The notes beneath the pieces are model-generated. The model was not told the DNA's origin, did no database searches, and worked only from the letters and a program-made list of their open reading frames with translations. DNA of 64,000 nucleotides from Bacillus_AB infantis_B (lineage in GTDB: Bacteria; Bacillota; Bacilli; Bacillales; Cytobacillaceae): assembly GCF_008180445.1 (NCBI RefSeq), contig NZ_VTER01000002.1, forward strand, positions 310,001 to 374,000. The letters run 5' to 3'. Within the stretch, counting starts at the first letter, position 1; each line of letters begins with the position of its first letter. Positions 1-9,130 of the stretch are shown here, piece after piece. Position numbers and translations under genes: made by a program.

Positions 1-1
1 C

Positions 2-760
2 CGCATAAAAGTACAGTACTTTATTTTGCCGCATGCTTCTCATTTAACAGAGCCGGAATATAAAAAGGCTGGCGGCTATAAAGGCTGGCGTGATCACCAG
101 GGATTATATATTTACCGTGAAAATCGCCTTCTATACTTCGGTGATTGGATGGGTCTCTTTCCGAAAGATGCAGCATCACAGCTTGCTAGGGTGCGCATAG
201 ATCTTCCAAATGCAGCTGACTCAGACTGGCAGGTTGATATTAAAAAGTCTGGGATTAACCTGCCGGAAGATGCAAAAAGAAGATTGGAGGCCATTTCCTC
301 CATTGCGCGCAAAGTATCCAGAGATATATTCTATTTCCGCACCCAGCCAGGTCCGAGGAATCCTTCCGTAAAAGGGAGCCTGAATACATGGGAACAGTCC
401 GGAAGCGAGGATGGCCCGCAATTTATTTTAAACCGAAATCATCCTATTCTATCCGAACTTCTGAAAAATCTGGATGATGAAAATGCAAAGCTATTAAACT
501 TGTATCTAAAGTTTGTTCAGCTTGGGTCCCCAAGCAATATTATAGATTCTCCAAAGGTCCCGGAAGAAGAAGTGCAGGATGTGCCGGAAAGCCAGAAAGA
601 GCTGGTTATCCAATTTGCCTCTTCCATGCTGAAGCTGAATGTGGCTGAAAATGAAGAGCAGCTGTTTAACATTCTCTTAACGCAGCCTGCCTTTGACGGC
701 TTGAACCGGACAACCTTAAAAGCAATCACAACGGAGGCGAATTTGATTGTCGGCAATTGA
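2..760 (+). CDS. MORC/MutL-like (GHKL) ATPase of a restriction-type operon, C-terminal part
   Basis: The reading frame is open to the left edge, so this is the C-terminal 250 or so residues of a larger protein; the first possible start inside the window (TTG at 26) is not a credible gene start. The visible part includes GGYKGWRDHQGLYIYRENR followed by LLYFGDWMGLF, which resembles the segment after the GHKL ATPase core in bacterial MORC/MutL-like proteins. The ATP-binding motifs themselves are off the window. The family assignment rests mainly on the neighbours: Z1, PD-(D/E)XK and AIPR genes in the same order are known companions of MORC-like ATPases in restriction-modification-like operons. 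The gene overlaps the next one by 14 bases, so the two are probably translationally coupled. It likely acts as an ATP-driven DNA clamp or loader. Confidence 0.7.
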   Translation, partial: RIKVQYFILPHASHLTEPEYKKAGGYKGWRDHQGLYIYRENRLLYFGDWMGLFPKDAASQLARVRIDLPNAADSDWQVDIKKSGINLPEDAKRRLEAISSIARKVSRDIFYFRTQPGPRNPSVKGSLNTWEQSGSEDGPQFILNRNHPILSELLKNLDDENAKLLNLYLKFVQLGSPSNIIDSPKVPEEEVQDVPESQKELVIQFASSMLKLNVAENEEQLFNILLTQPAFDGLNRTTLKAITTEANLIVGN

Positions 761-3392
761 TAATAAGAACGTTTTTGAGCAGGCCTTTACGAATAATTAC
801 TATATGTTAAAAACGATATCTGAAAACCAAGAGGAGGCTGCAGAAAAGGCACTCGAACTAGCGAGAGTTCTCGCATCTGGATATGGGAAGATTGATGATG
901 CTCATTTTCAGAAGTGGTCACTTGAAATGTTTAGGAAATATAAAATCGGCCAAGAAGTTCGTAAGGTTCATGTAATGATAAACTCGAAAGAAAAAAGCTG
1001 GTTTGAGCCTAAATTGGCTGCGAGTGGTTTTTTCTGGACGAGATACCGCCGTTATTTGACTGAGATGAAAAATTGGCCGCTCGAAGCTGTGACTGCTATT
1101 GATGACACAACTAATCAGATTTTAGCCTCTATCGGTAATCCTAAGTCTATGGAGCCATTTGATAAGCGCGGCCTTGTATTAGGATATGTTCAATCAGGTA
1201 AAACAGCCAACTTCACAGGCTTAATCAATAAAGCTTATGATGTCGGCTATAAGCTGGTTATTGTTCTGTCAGGAATTCATAATGACTTAAGAGCGCAGAC
1301 TCAGATTCGCTTGAATGAAGAGGTCATTGGCAACCGGACGGACAAGGATGGAAACCCTATCGGAGTTGCTCAAATATACGCGAATACAGCCGAGCACATC
1401 ATATCATCCTGGACAACAGAAGAAAATGATATCAAGTCCAGTCGAAGAGGAACAAGCAACCTAAACTCGCCAACTTTAATGGTTGTAAAGAAAAACAAAA
1501 CCGTATTGGAATCACTCCGGGATCAGTTAATTACACACCGTAATTTATATAATCTGGATATCCCCGTCTTAATTGTCGATGACGAGGCAGATCAGGCATC
1601 AGTTGATACTTCCAATCCAGATAAAAACGAAGATCCGAAAACAATCAATCGTCTGATCAGGCAAATACTTGAGGTTTTTAAGCGAAAGGCTTTTGTTGGG
1701 TATACAGCAACACCATTTGCGAACCTGCTTATCAGTAAAGAAGGAAGGACAGACGAGGAGGGGGAGGATTTATACCCGAAGGATTTCCTTGTCGGCCTGC
1801 CAAAGCCTAAGGAATATTGCGGGCCAGAAGAATATTTCAATGTGCAAGAAGATGCAGAAGATTCTCGCCCTAGTCTGATCCGCCATCTGCGGCAGGAAGA
1901 TCTTGAAGTATTTACTACTATTAAAAAGAAATCCGATGCAGATAAATTTGATGAAGTGCCTCCGCAAATGCGTGAAGCCATGCTTGAATTCCTTCTTGTT
2001 ATTGCGATCCGCAATTTGAGGGGCCAAAGTAAGAAGCATAATTCGATGCTCATTCATACATCACGCTTTAAGGATGTCCAGTCGAGTGTGAAAGATGAAG
2101 TTGCACGCACTTTCGATGCCATCTCAAAGCAACTGCAATATAATCCTGACAGCAGTGTGATAGCAGAACTAAGGGAGCTTTATGAAAATGATATCCTTCC
2201 GGTAAGCAGGGATTGGCCTAACGAAAAGCACAAGGAATACGGCTGGAATGAAGTATACGAAGAGCTGAGAAAATGCTGTGAGACGATTCAGGTATTTGAA
2301 ATAAACGGAAACAGCCGGGATGCTCTGGATTACCATCAATATAAAGAAGATGGTTTGAATGTTATCGCCGTGGGCGGAGACAAATTATCCCGCGGACTTA
2401 CACTTGAAGGGCTTAGCATTACGTATTACTTCCGGAACACCCTTATGTATGACACACTTATGCAGATGGGGCGCTGGTTTGGCTACAGAAAGGGATATAT
2501 GGATCTGTGCCGCATCTATACTTCAGATGAAATTGCTTCGAATTTTGAACATCTGGCTATCGCCATGATTCAGCTGCGCCAGGAATTTGACAGGCTTGCT
2601 GCCTTGAAAAAAACTCCTTCTGAATATGCTGTGAAGATGCTGAGCCATCCAACGATGATGCTGACCAGTCCGCTGAAAATGAGGAATGCAGTAACTTCTA
2701 ATGTGATTTATGCAGGCACACTTCAGCAGACGAGGTTATTTGATCCAAGTGAAGAAGTATTAAAAGGGAATATGAATGCAGCAGTAAATCTGGCAAATAA
2801 GCTTCCGCTGGAAAAGACTGCATACAGAAAAACAAACTTTTATGCTGCTTCTGGTGTGGATTCCGGCATAATTAAAGAATTTTTGTCTGAATATCACACT
2901 GCCGACAGCAATATTGTAAATTCAGCATTGATTGCTGATTATATTGATCGCGCTAATCATGAGGGTGAGCTTATCGATTGGACAGTGGCAGTAGTAGAAG
3001 GGGATCCTTCAGCTTCCTCTGGTCTATCTGATTATCCTGTTGATTTAGGAAAGATCCATTTGAAATCGGCAGCCGCTCTTGGTAAGAAAGTGAAAGCGCC
3101 TGAAAGCAAAAATCAGATTAGGGACATTGGGGCAATCGTTTCCCCAAACCATGAATATATGGACCTTGACTATGAAGAAATTAAAGAAATCAAAGACCGT
3201 ACAGAGAAACGAAGGATGCGTGACAAAGAAAAAGGTTTAATGCTGATTTATCCCCTTCATCCAGAAGTTCCAATCTTCAGCAGTCTGGGTGTTGAGTTCT
3301 CGTCAAAACTAGTGCCAGTTGGAATAGCATTCTCTTTTCCGGGTACCGAAATTGACGACACTAGTGTCTATCAGACTAATAAAACGGTTTGA
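747..3392 (+). CDS. Z1-domain superfamily II helicase/ATPase
   Basis: An 881-residue protein with the Z1-domain motor. Visible motifs are a Walker A variant GYVQSGKT (residues 146-153), a DDEAD box (about 278-282), GYTATPFAN (318-325) and a C-terminal helicase segment with GGDKLSRGLTLEGL and QMGRWFGYR (about 541-580). The TTG start at 747 is supported by a GGAGG seven bases upstream and overlaps the previous stop. Z1 proteins belong to defence operons with MORC ATPases, REase-fold proteins and AIPR proteins; the helicase is thought to move or remodel DNA for the associated nuclease. The protein presumably works as a complex with the three neighbouring gene products. The family call is firm; the mechanism is inferred. 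Confidence 0.92.
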   Translation: MSAIDNKNVFEQAFTNNYYMLKTISENQEEAAEKALELARVLASGYGKIDDAHFQKWSLEMFRKYKIGQEVRKVHVMINSKEKSWFEPKLAASGFFWTRYRRYLTEMKNWPLEAVTAIDDTTNQILASIGNPKSMEPFDKRGLVLGYVQSGKTANFTGLINKAYDVGYKLVIVLSGIHNDLRAQTQIRLNEEVIGNRTDKDGNPIGVAQIYANTAEHIISSWTTEENDIKSSRRGTSNLNSPTLMVVKKNKTVLESLRDQLITHRNLYNLDIPVLIVDDEADQASVDTSNPDKNEDPKTINRLIRQILEVFKRKAFVGYTATPFANLLISKEGRTDEEGEDLYPKDFLVGLPKPKEYCGPEEYFNVQEDAEDSRPSLIRHLRQEDLEVFTTIKKKSDADKFDEVPPQMREAMLEFLLVIAIRNLRGQSKKHNSMLIHTSRFKDVQSSVKDEVARTFDAISKQLQYNPDSSVIAELRELYENDILPVSRDWPNEKHKEYGWNEVYEELRKCCETIQVFEINGNSRDALDYHQYKEDGLNVIAVGGDKLSRGLTLEGLSITYYFRNTLMYDTLMQMGRWFGYRKGYMDLCRIYTSDEIASNFEHLAIAMIQLRQEFDRLAALKKTPSEYAVKMLSHPTMMLTSPLKMRNAVTSNVIYAGTLQQTRLFDPSEEVLKGNMNAAVNLANKLPLEKTAYRKTNFYAASGVDSGIIKEFLSEYHTADSNIVNSALIADYIDRANHEGELIDWTVAVVEGDPSASSGLSDYPVDLGKIHLKSAAALGKKVKAPESKNQIRDIGAIVSPNHEYMDLDYEEIKEIKDRTEKRRMRDKEKGLMLIYPLHPEVPIFSSLGVEFSSKLVPVGIAFSFPGTEIDDTSVYQTNKTV

Positions 3393-3417
3393 ATAACTTT
3401 ATTTAAGGAGAGTAGCT

Positions 3418-4440
3418 GTGTTGAACCTAAAAATAGAGTTTGAACAAATGATTCAAGAACTTAAAAACCAGGACGATAGTGAGGTATATAAGCTGAATGT
3501 CCTGACATACGAGAGCCCTGTTATGTTCGCAGGAATAGATCCTGCGAATCATCATCGCCAGCTGTACATTGATCTCGGGACGGAAGCATGGGACGACAGC
3601 CAGGAAAGAGCCCTGCCAAAATGGCGGGGAATGTCAGTCAAAGTGGAATACTTTGAAAAGCTTTTCCTCTTAAAAGAGCATTACTTCCTTGTAATTCGCC
3701 AAGAAGATGAGCAAAGCCCGGAAATTTTCGATGTTGTCCTCCAGAATCTCGCTGAACATTTAATTGCCGAAAAGGAAGAATCTTTATTTTCTACTGTATA
3801 TAAGGTGCTTGACCGATGGAGGACTTTCTTTCTGCGGGGCGGTTTTAAGCGGCTTTCTGATGAACAGCAGCGCGGTCTGTTTGGGGAATTATGGTTTATC
3901 AATGAATGGCTGGACAAGCACCCAGGCCAGCCACCTTTAATAATTGAACAATGGGAAGGTCCTACCAAGGGCCGTATTGACTTCAAAGGATCCAGATGCG
4001 GGCTTGAAATTAAAACGGTTATTGATAAATTATCAAAAACCATTAAAATATCAAATGAGAATCAGCTTAAACTTAACGATGCAGTTTCTTCAATCTATTT
4101 ATATGTCTGTTTTCTTGAACAGAGCCGCACACATGGCATCAGCCTTCAGGATCTGGCCCGGGATGTGCGTGCTAAGCTGGCAAAAAGATCCGAAAGAATT
4201 GCCCTTATTTACAGTGATTTAATGACTGATCTGGGTTTTAGAGAAGAAGAATATGGGGATACGCTGTTTTTCGTTGAGAAAACAGAAGTATATCAAGCTG
4301 GAGAAGATTTTCCGCGGCTATTAAAAGAGCATCTGCCGAAGGGGATATCCCATGTGAGCTATAATATTGATCTGACTCATTGTTCTGAATATGAGAAAGA
4401 TCCTGATGACATATATCAAATGTTTAGAGTGGAAGGATAA
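3418..4440 (+). CDS. PD-(D/E)XK motif protein (DUF4420-like) of the Z1 operon
   Basis: A 340-residue protein with a probable restriction-endonuclease-fold core. GRIDFKGSRCGLEIKT at about residues 185-200 fits the D...E-X-K catalytic pattern (Asp near 187, Glu and Lys near 197-199). The GTG start at 3418 follows an AAGGAGAG ribosome binding site, 25 bases after the Z1 stop; the next gene starts 3 bases after this stop, so all are one operon. Proteins of this type are regular members of MORC-Z1-AIPR operons and are the best candidate for the DNA-cutting subunit. Catalytic activity is inferred from the motif. Confidence 0.85.
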   Translation: MLNLKIEFEQMIQELKNQDDSEVYKLNVLTYESPVMFAGIDPANHHRQLYIDLGTEAWDDSQERALPKWRGMSVKVEYFEKLFLLKEHYFLVIRQEDEQSPEIFDVVLQNLAEHLIAEKEESLFSTVYKVLDRWRTFFLRGGFKRLSDEQQRGLFGELWFINEWLDKHPGQPPLIIEQWEGPTKGRIDFKGSRCGLEIKTVIDKLSKTIKISNENQLKLNDAVSSIYLYVCFLEQSRTHGISLQDLARDVRAKLAKRSERIALIYSDLMTDLGFREEEYGDTLFFVEKTEVYQAGEDFPRLLKEHLPKGISHVSYNIDLTHCSEYEKDPDDIYQMFRVEG

Positions 4441-4443
4441 GAG

Positions 4444-6255
4444 ATGATAGAAACTAGACAAAGAAAAGAATTTCTCCTTGACTTCATGGAGGAGCTGGAA
4501 GAAAAAGCAATTAAAACGGGGAGCTATCAGATTCCATTCCTTGAAAAGATGATTTCATTCATGGACAGGCCTGACGATCCGGAAATCCTGATTCCTCCTT
4601 ATAAAGATACGGCAAAAAAAATTGCAGTGAATGCATATTCTTTTGATGATGAAAACCAAGTGTTAGACCTGTATGTGGCTGATTACAGCTTTGAACAAAA
4701 TGAAGAAGATCTGCTCACGGTCAACATGACGGCTGTAACTGAAATAGCGAATCAGGCAAAGCGTTTTGTCAGCAATGCTAAGTCTCTTCTTCAGACAATT
4801 GATCATTCATTGGAAGTCTATGATCTTGCTAAAGCTATTGATGAAAATATAGATAATATAAGCGAAGTGAATATATTTGTAGTGACTAACCTGTACTATG
4901 CTTCAAATAAGCAGGTTGAGATAACTATTCCAGGCATTGAAACTGTGAATGTCCAAGTTTGGGATATCGACCGCGTTCAGCAGCTGATTACTTCTGAACA
5001 GGCTATAGAGACCGATTACATCGATTTCGAAAGGGACTATGGGGAAACTTTCGAAATGATGTTCGTTCCAGATCCCTCAAGCGGAGTGAAGGAATTTGAC
5101 TGTTACGTAGGATATATCTCAGCAGAGCTCCTTGCTAAAGCATATGATGAATGGGGCCAAAAGCTTGTTGAACGAAACGTGCGTTCATTCCTTCAGGCAA
5201 GGGGAGGAACCAACAAGGGCATTCGCGATACGCTAAAAGATCCATTCCAGCGCAAGATGTTTGTGGCCTATAACAACGGCATCTCAACTGTGGCGCGTAC
5301 CGGTGAATTTGAGCCTGTGAAAGATGGCGTAAATCAATATAAAATTAAAGGTCTTAGCGGCTGGCAGATTGTCAATGGCGGTCAGACAACGGCTTCAATC
5401 CACAAAGCTTACAAGGATGGAATTAGTTTAAAGGATGTTTATGTCCAGGCAAAACTGACCATTCTTCAGGTTAATGAATTTGTTTCTAAAGATCAGCATC
5501 TTCTCGAAGATGAAATGATCTCCCGAATTTCACAATATGCCAATACACAAAATAAGATCAATAAATCTGATCTATTAGCCAATACTCGCTTTATGTCCGA
5601 TTTGGAGAAATTCTCGCGCAATATCTGGATTCCGGCAAGAGATGGAAGAAAACCGGAAAGCAAATGGTATTTCGAACGTGCCAGAGGCCAGTATATGGTG
5701 GACATCAACCGCCGGAAGCGGGGCAAGGAGCAAACTGATTTTAAAAAGCAGTATCCGAAAGATAAGGTCCTTACAAAAGTCGACTTGGCTAAATACTTTA
5801 TGTCGTGGGAGGGCTATCCTCACGTTTCCAGTAAGGGCGGAGAGGAAGCATTCAAGAAGTTCATGGATCTGAACAAGACTTTCTGGAGCGGCAGCACACA
5901 GGATAAGATTACTTTATCCGTTTATCAGAAATTGATTGGCAGGGCCATCATTTATCAGCGCGTCAAAGAAATCGTTGATGAAATGAAGCTGAGAGGCTAC
6001 AAGGCAAATGTGATCTACTATACAGTGGCGATGATTCACCATTTATATGGCGGCCAAATTGATTTGGTTGGAGTATGGGAAGAACAGTCACTATCTGATA
6101 GATGGGATGATATTGTACGTACGATTGCAGATAAGACTTTGTTCTATCTGAAAGAATCTGCCGGGGAGCGGAACGTTACCCAGTGGGCGAAACAAGAAGC
6201 GTGCTGGATTCAGTTTAAAGAAACCTGTTCCCAGGAACTGAAAAACTTAATTTAA
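4444..6255 (+). CDS. AIPR family protein
   Basis: A 603-residue protein with the hallmark of the AIPR (abortive infection phage resistance) family, WQIVNGGQTTASI, at about residues 306-318, within a long region of mixed helix and strand. Family members are found in phage-resistance and restriction-type operons; their biochemical role is not settled. The ATG start lies 3 bases after the previous stop, preceded by AAGGATAAGAG. It is the last gene of the first operon and ends just before a bidirectional terminator shared with vsr. No transmembrane segment or signal peptide is apparent. Confidence 0.88.
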   Translation: MIETRQRKEFLLDFMEELEEKAIKTGSYQIPFLEKMISFMDRPDDPEILIPPYKDTAKKIAVNAYSFDDENQVLDLYVADYSFEQNEEDLLTVNMTAVTEIANQAKRFVSNAKSLLQTIDHSLEVYDLAKAIDENIDNISEVNIFVVTNLYYASNKQVEITIPGIETVNVQVWDIDRVQQLITSEQAIETDYIDFERDYGETFEMMFVPDPSSGVKEFDCYVGYISAELLAKAYDEWGQKLVERNVRSFLQARGGTNKGIRDTLKDPFQRKMFVAYNNGISTVARTGEFEPVKDGVNQYKIKGLSGWQIVNGGQTTASIHKAYKDGISLKDVYVQAKLTILQVNEFVSKDQHLLEDEMISRISQYANTQNKINKSDLLANTRFMSDLEKFSRNIWIPARDGRKPESKWYFERARGQYMVDINRRKRGKEQTDFKKQYPKDKVLTKVDLAKYFMSWEGYPHVSSKGGEEAFKKFMDLNKTFWSGSTQDKITLSVYQKLIGRAIIYQRVKEIVDEMKLRGYKANVIYYTVAMIHHLYGGQIDLVGVWEEQSLSDRWDDIVRTIADKTLFYLKESAGERNVTQWAKQEACWIQFKETCSQELKNLI

Positions 6256-6261
6256 CAGAAA

Positions 6262-6300
6262 AGCACCCTAATCTTATGATAAAGATTCAGGGTGTTTTTC
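6262..6300. terminator. Bidirectional terminator between AIPR gene and vsr
   Basis: The arms CACCCTAATCTT and AAGATTCAGGGTG pair with one bulged base. A T-run follows on the plus strand and an A-rich run precedes it, so the hairpin can end transcription of both convergent genes. Confidence 0.75.
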
Positions 6301-6714
6301 CTTTAAGGTTGTATTGTCCTTTATAAATACAGCAATTGAATCAACTGCAGCATCAAAATCCTGTTTGAATTCATGCTCCCATATGCGCAAAACTTTCCAG
6401 CCGCGGTCTAAGTAATACTGATTTACTTCCTGATCCCGGCTGACATTCCGAGTTAATTTTTTTGTCCAATATTCTTGATTTGATTTTGGCATATTGCCAT
6501 GAATGGGACAGCAATGCCAGAAGCAAGAGTCTATAAAGATGGCGATTTTATATTTCTTTATTGAAATATCCGGTTTGCCGAACAATTTTGCATTTTTTCT
6601 AAACCGAAAGCCTTGCTTCCAAAGGGCTTTTGAAATGTCATTTTCAAGCTTTGACTGGGACTTGATCGCCCTCATGTTATTGGAGCGCTGTTCTTTTGTT
6701 ATTCTTTCTGGCAT
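6274..6714 (-). CDS. vsr: Very short patch repair (Vsr) endonuclease
   Basis: A 146-residue protein, the usual Vsr length. Visible family motifs are GKPDI (46-50, catalytic Asp), IDSCFWHCCPIHG (61-73, catalytic His and zinc-ligand region), EYWTKKLTRN (81-90) and GWKVLRIWEHE (105-115). Vsr nicks the T strand at T:G mismatches that arise when 5-methylcytosine deaminates, so it normally accompanies a 5-cytosine methyltransferase; here one is encoded divergently 191 bases away. The ATG start has GGAAGTGA upstream on the minus strand. It converges on the AIPR gene. The Cys at position 69, where many homologues have Gly, is the only oddity noticed. Confidence 0.93.
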   Translation of the reverse strand: MPERITKEQRSNNMRAIKSQSKLENDISKALWKQGFRFRKNAKLFGKPDISIKKYKIAIFIDSCFWHCCPIHGNMPKSNQEYWTKKLTRNVSRDQEVNQYYLDRGWKVLRIWEHEFKQDFDAAVDSIAVFIKDNTTLKEKHPESLS

Positions 6715-6837
6715 GGAATCACTTCCGATTAAGGGTATATTGAAATCTTACCCAGGGCAGCTGAACATTACACCAATTGCCATCATTCGTGCAAAAATAT
6801 TTATGATATAATTGAAAAGTTGATTAAAAAGAATTTG

Positions 6838-6851
6838 CGAACGTGCGTTCG
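6838..6851. promoter_or_regulatory. Perfect LexA (DinR) SOS box in the methyltransferase promoter
   Basis: CGAACGTGCGTTCG matches every position of the Bacillus LexA consensus CGAAC-RNRY-GTTYG and is a near-perfect palindrome. It starts inside a possible -35 (TTGCGA, 6835-6840) and ends 5 bases before a -10-like TATAAA (6857-6862), so LexA binding would occlude RNA polymerase. It lies 54 bases before the methyltransferase ATG and 123 bases from the divergent vsr start. Confidence 0.8.
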
Positions 6852-6905
6852 TTTATTATAAAATATAGAGAGAAAGACTACTTCTTCCAGAAGTGAGGTT
6901 TTAGG

Positions 6906-8639
6906 ATGGAGAAATTAAAAGTAATGGACCTTTTTGCAGGGGCAGGCGGCCTCAGCAGCGGCTTTGAACAGACCGGAAAATTCAAAGCAAAAGTCGCTGT
7001 CGAAATCAATGAGAACGCAAGAAAAACCTACGAAAAAAACCATGAAGACGTAATATTGTACAAAGATATTACAGAGCTTAAGTATGTGAACGAACAGGGA
7101 GAAAAGATTGATGAATTTCGTGATATCGATGTAATAATTGGAGGTCCGCCTTGTCAAGGATTTTCCAATGCTAACCGTCAGCAGAATACGCTTATATCTT
7201 CTAATAATCAGCTTGTAAAAGAGTATTTGCGTGCTATTGAAGAAATTAAGCCGAAAGCTTTTGTGATGGAAAATGTCAGGACTATGGAATCAGCAAAGCA
7301 TAAGTTCTTTTTGACTGAGAGTGACGAATCTGAGCTTATTAAACTGGAAATAGAGCCTGCAGAAGAACATATAAAAATCGGAAGCATCACTTCCTACTCG
7401 GAGAAATTAAGAGACTTCCTTAAAAATGCTTCCGAACATCGCACTGACTTAACACCATTTATGGTAAGTAAGGACATAATGTCCAAGTTAAATTCACTCC
7501 TAAGGCATGCCAAGAAACAATCCAGCAATGATTTGCAGAAATTCATACAGAAAGACACAAATCAAAAGTTCTTTAATAAGCTGTTAAGTGATCAATGGCT
7601 GAATCAGCATAAGGAGTACTGGGATAACCACTATCAATTGGATTGGTCAGATCTCGGGGAGATGCTTAAACGTTTAATGGACGGCAGTGCTAAAGATAAC
7701 AACTCATGTGTAAATACACTAGAGAATATCATTGAAGCTCAAAAAGTCATTTATAAAATTTCAGAAGTTATTGATAATGACATTAGGCTGTTTGATATTC
7801 AAATTAAACAAAATGACTTTGAGATTACTATTAAATCATTTAATGTGTTTAATTATATAAAAAGAAAATTGTCCAACTTAGGCTATGCTTTTAATGAAGA
7901 TAAATATATTTTCAATGCTGCTCAATATGGTGTTGCACAGGAAAGAAGAAGACTAATTCTAATGGGCATCAGAAAAGACTGCTTAGAAACCGAAGCTGTC
8001 GTAATCCCGGAGGAAATATTACCCGAACGAGAGAATTTTAATAAAATTTATGACGCTATTGGTGATTTAGAATCCATATCTCCAGAAGTAGATGTAAAAA
8101 AGGATGAAATGGACAAGATTTCGCATTGTCCTTTGGCTGGCAGTCCATTAAATGCTTATCTTAACAATTGCGATAAGATTTATAATCATGTTAGAACTGA
8201 AACTCGTGAAGTAGCTTTAAAAAGATTTAAGTCTTTAAAAGAAGGACAAAACTTTCACGATCTTGATGAATCACTAAAAACAACCTACACAGATCACACT
8301 AGAACACAGAATACTGTATACAGAAGGCTGGCTTATAATGAACCTTCAGATACTGTTCTAAATGCTCGGAAATCAATGTGGGTGCATCCGATTAAAAACC
8401 GTGCTATAAGCATAAGGGAGGCTGCCAGGCTGCAGTCGTTTCAGGATTCTTATAAGTTCTGTGGACCAAAGGACTCACAATATCAGCAAATAGGAAATGC
8501 TGTACCTCCTATTCTGGCAAGAGCCATTGCAGAGGGGTTGCTAGAATCCTTAGGCATTGAATTTGAGGACAAATTGAAGGACGTTTTATTGTTTGGAGAA
8601 AGAGCAGTAAACAACATTAAAGTAACGAGCGGAAGTTAA
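6906..8639 (+). CDS. DNA (cytosine-5) methyltransferase
   Basis: A 577-residue C5 methyltransferase. Motif I is MDLFAGAGGLSSGFE (7-21), motif IV is GGPPCQGFSNANR with the catalytic Cys at 83, motif VI is MENVRT (about 120), motif VIII is QYGVAQERRRLILMG (about 338-352) and motif X is QQIGNAVPP (about 526-534). The spacing between motifs VI and VIII, about 210 residues, is far longer than in minimal enzymes and is lysine- and asparagine-rich; the target-recognition part lies between VIII and X. The ATG follows GAAGTGAGG. It pairs with the divergent vsr, and it could protect host DNA from both the Z1/AIPR system and the DISARM-like system downstream, which has no methyltransferase of its own. 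The target motif is not deducible by eye; CCWGG is a plausible guess from Vsr and DISARM precedents. Confidence 0.95.
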   Translation: MEKLKVMDLFAGAGGLSSGFEQTGKFKAKVAVEINENARKTYEKNHEDVILYKDITELKYVNEQGEKIDEFRDIDVIIGGPPCQGFSNANRQQNTLISSNNQLVKEYLRAIEEIKPKAFVMENVRTMESAKHKFFLTESDESELIKLEIEPAEEHIKIGSITSYSEKLRDFLKNASEHRTDLTPFMVSKDIMSKLNSLLRHAKKQSSNDLQKFIQKDTNQKFFNKLLSDQWLNQHKEYWDNHYQLDWSDLGEMLKRLMDGSAKDNNSCVNTLENIIEAQKVIYKISEVIDNDIRLFDIQIKQNDFEITIKSFNVFNYIKRKLSNLGYAFNEDKYIFNAAQYGVAQERRRLILMGIRKDCLETEAVVIPEEILPERENFNKIYDAIGDLESISPEVDVKKDEMDKISHCPLAGSPLNAYLNNCDKIYNHVRTETREVALKRFKSLKEGQNFHDLDESLKTTYTDHTRTQNTVYRRLAYNEPSDTVLNARKSMWVHPIKNRAISIREAARLQSFQDSYKFCGPKDSQYQQIGNAVPPILARAIAEGLLESLGIEFEDKLKDVLLFGERAVNNIKVTSGS

Positions 8640-8652
8640 ATAATTTTGAATT

Positions 8653-8712
8653 AGGTGCCTGATCCCACATTAGCTAGAGCTTTACAATGTGTGTGATCAG
8701 GCACCTTTTTTC
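8653..8712 (+). terminator. Terminator after the methyltransferase (element C copy 1)
   Basis: Long hairpin with arms AGGTGCCTGATC and GATCAGGCACCT, inner CACAT/ATGTG pairing, followed by seven Ts. The same design recurs at 8936 and 18027. Confidence 0.85.
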
Positions 8713-8935
8713 TGGCTTGTGCAAAATGATAAAAAGAGTTGAGTATATTTTTTTGAGACCTTTAATCTCTTCAGGGTTAGAATTATAATGTTCCTACCAG
8801 CCAGTATTATAATTAAATATATAAAGATAAATTATTCTATAATCCCTTAATCGTATGCCGCCTAAATCCTCCGATTGTCCTCTAATAATAATTTTTCCAC
8901 AAACTAATATTCTAGAAGTTATCTTGAAAAATAAT

Positions 8936-8982
8936 GGCCTGATTCCACATTGTTAAAACTTAAAGTGTGTGGGTTCAGGCCC
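8936..8982. repeat. Element C copy 2 (degenerate hairpin)
   Basis: Arms GGCCTGATTCCACA and TGTGGGTTCAGGCC pair with a few mismatches. It resembles the terminator at 8653 in sequence and layout (CCTGATYCCACAT on the left arm), but has only a weak T-run after it. Confidence 0.6.
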
Positions 8983-9130
8983 TTAATTTGTCTAGGCAGG
9001 ATGCGAAGTTAATTTTTTAATGGGCATCCAAAGTATTGAAAAAGGATCAACGGACTCAATTACCTGTCCTGGTTCCCTGAGAGTATCCATAAGTTGGATT
9101 TTTTTTTATTTTATAAACGGTTTCCGAGTG

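Noticed and set aside
1592..2053. Minus-strand frame opposite the Z1 gene
   Set aside because: It is a shadow of a well-supported helicase gene; composition (Ser, Arg and Cys-rich) is that of an antisense frame.
5169..5185. A second LexA-like box within the AIPR gene
   Set aside because: The sequence is CGAAACGTGCGTTC, with a broken left half-site and a coding position; it is not a real match.
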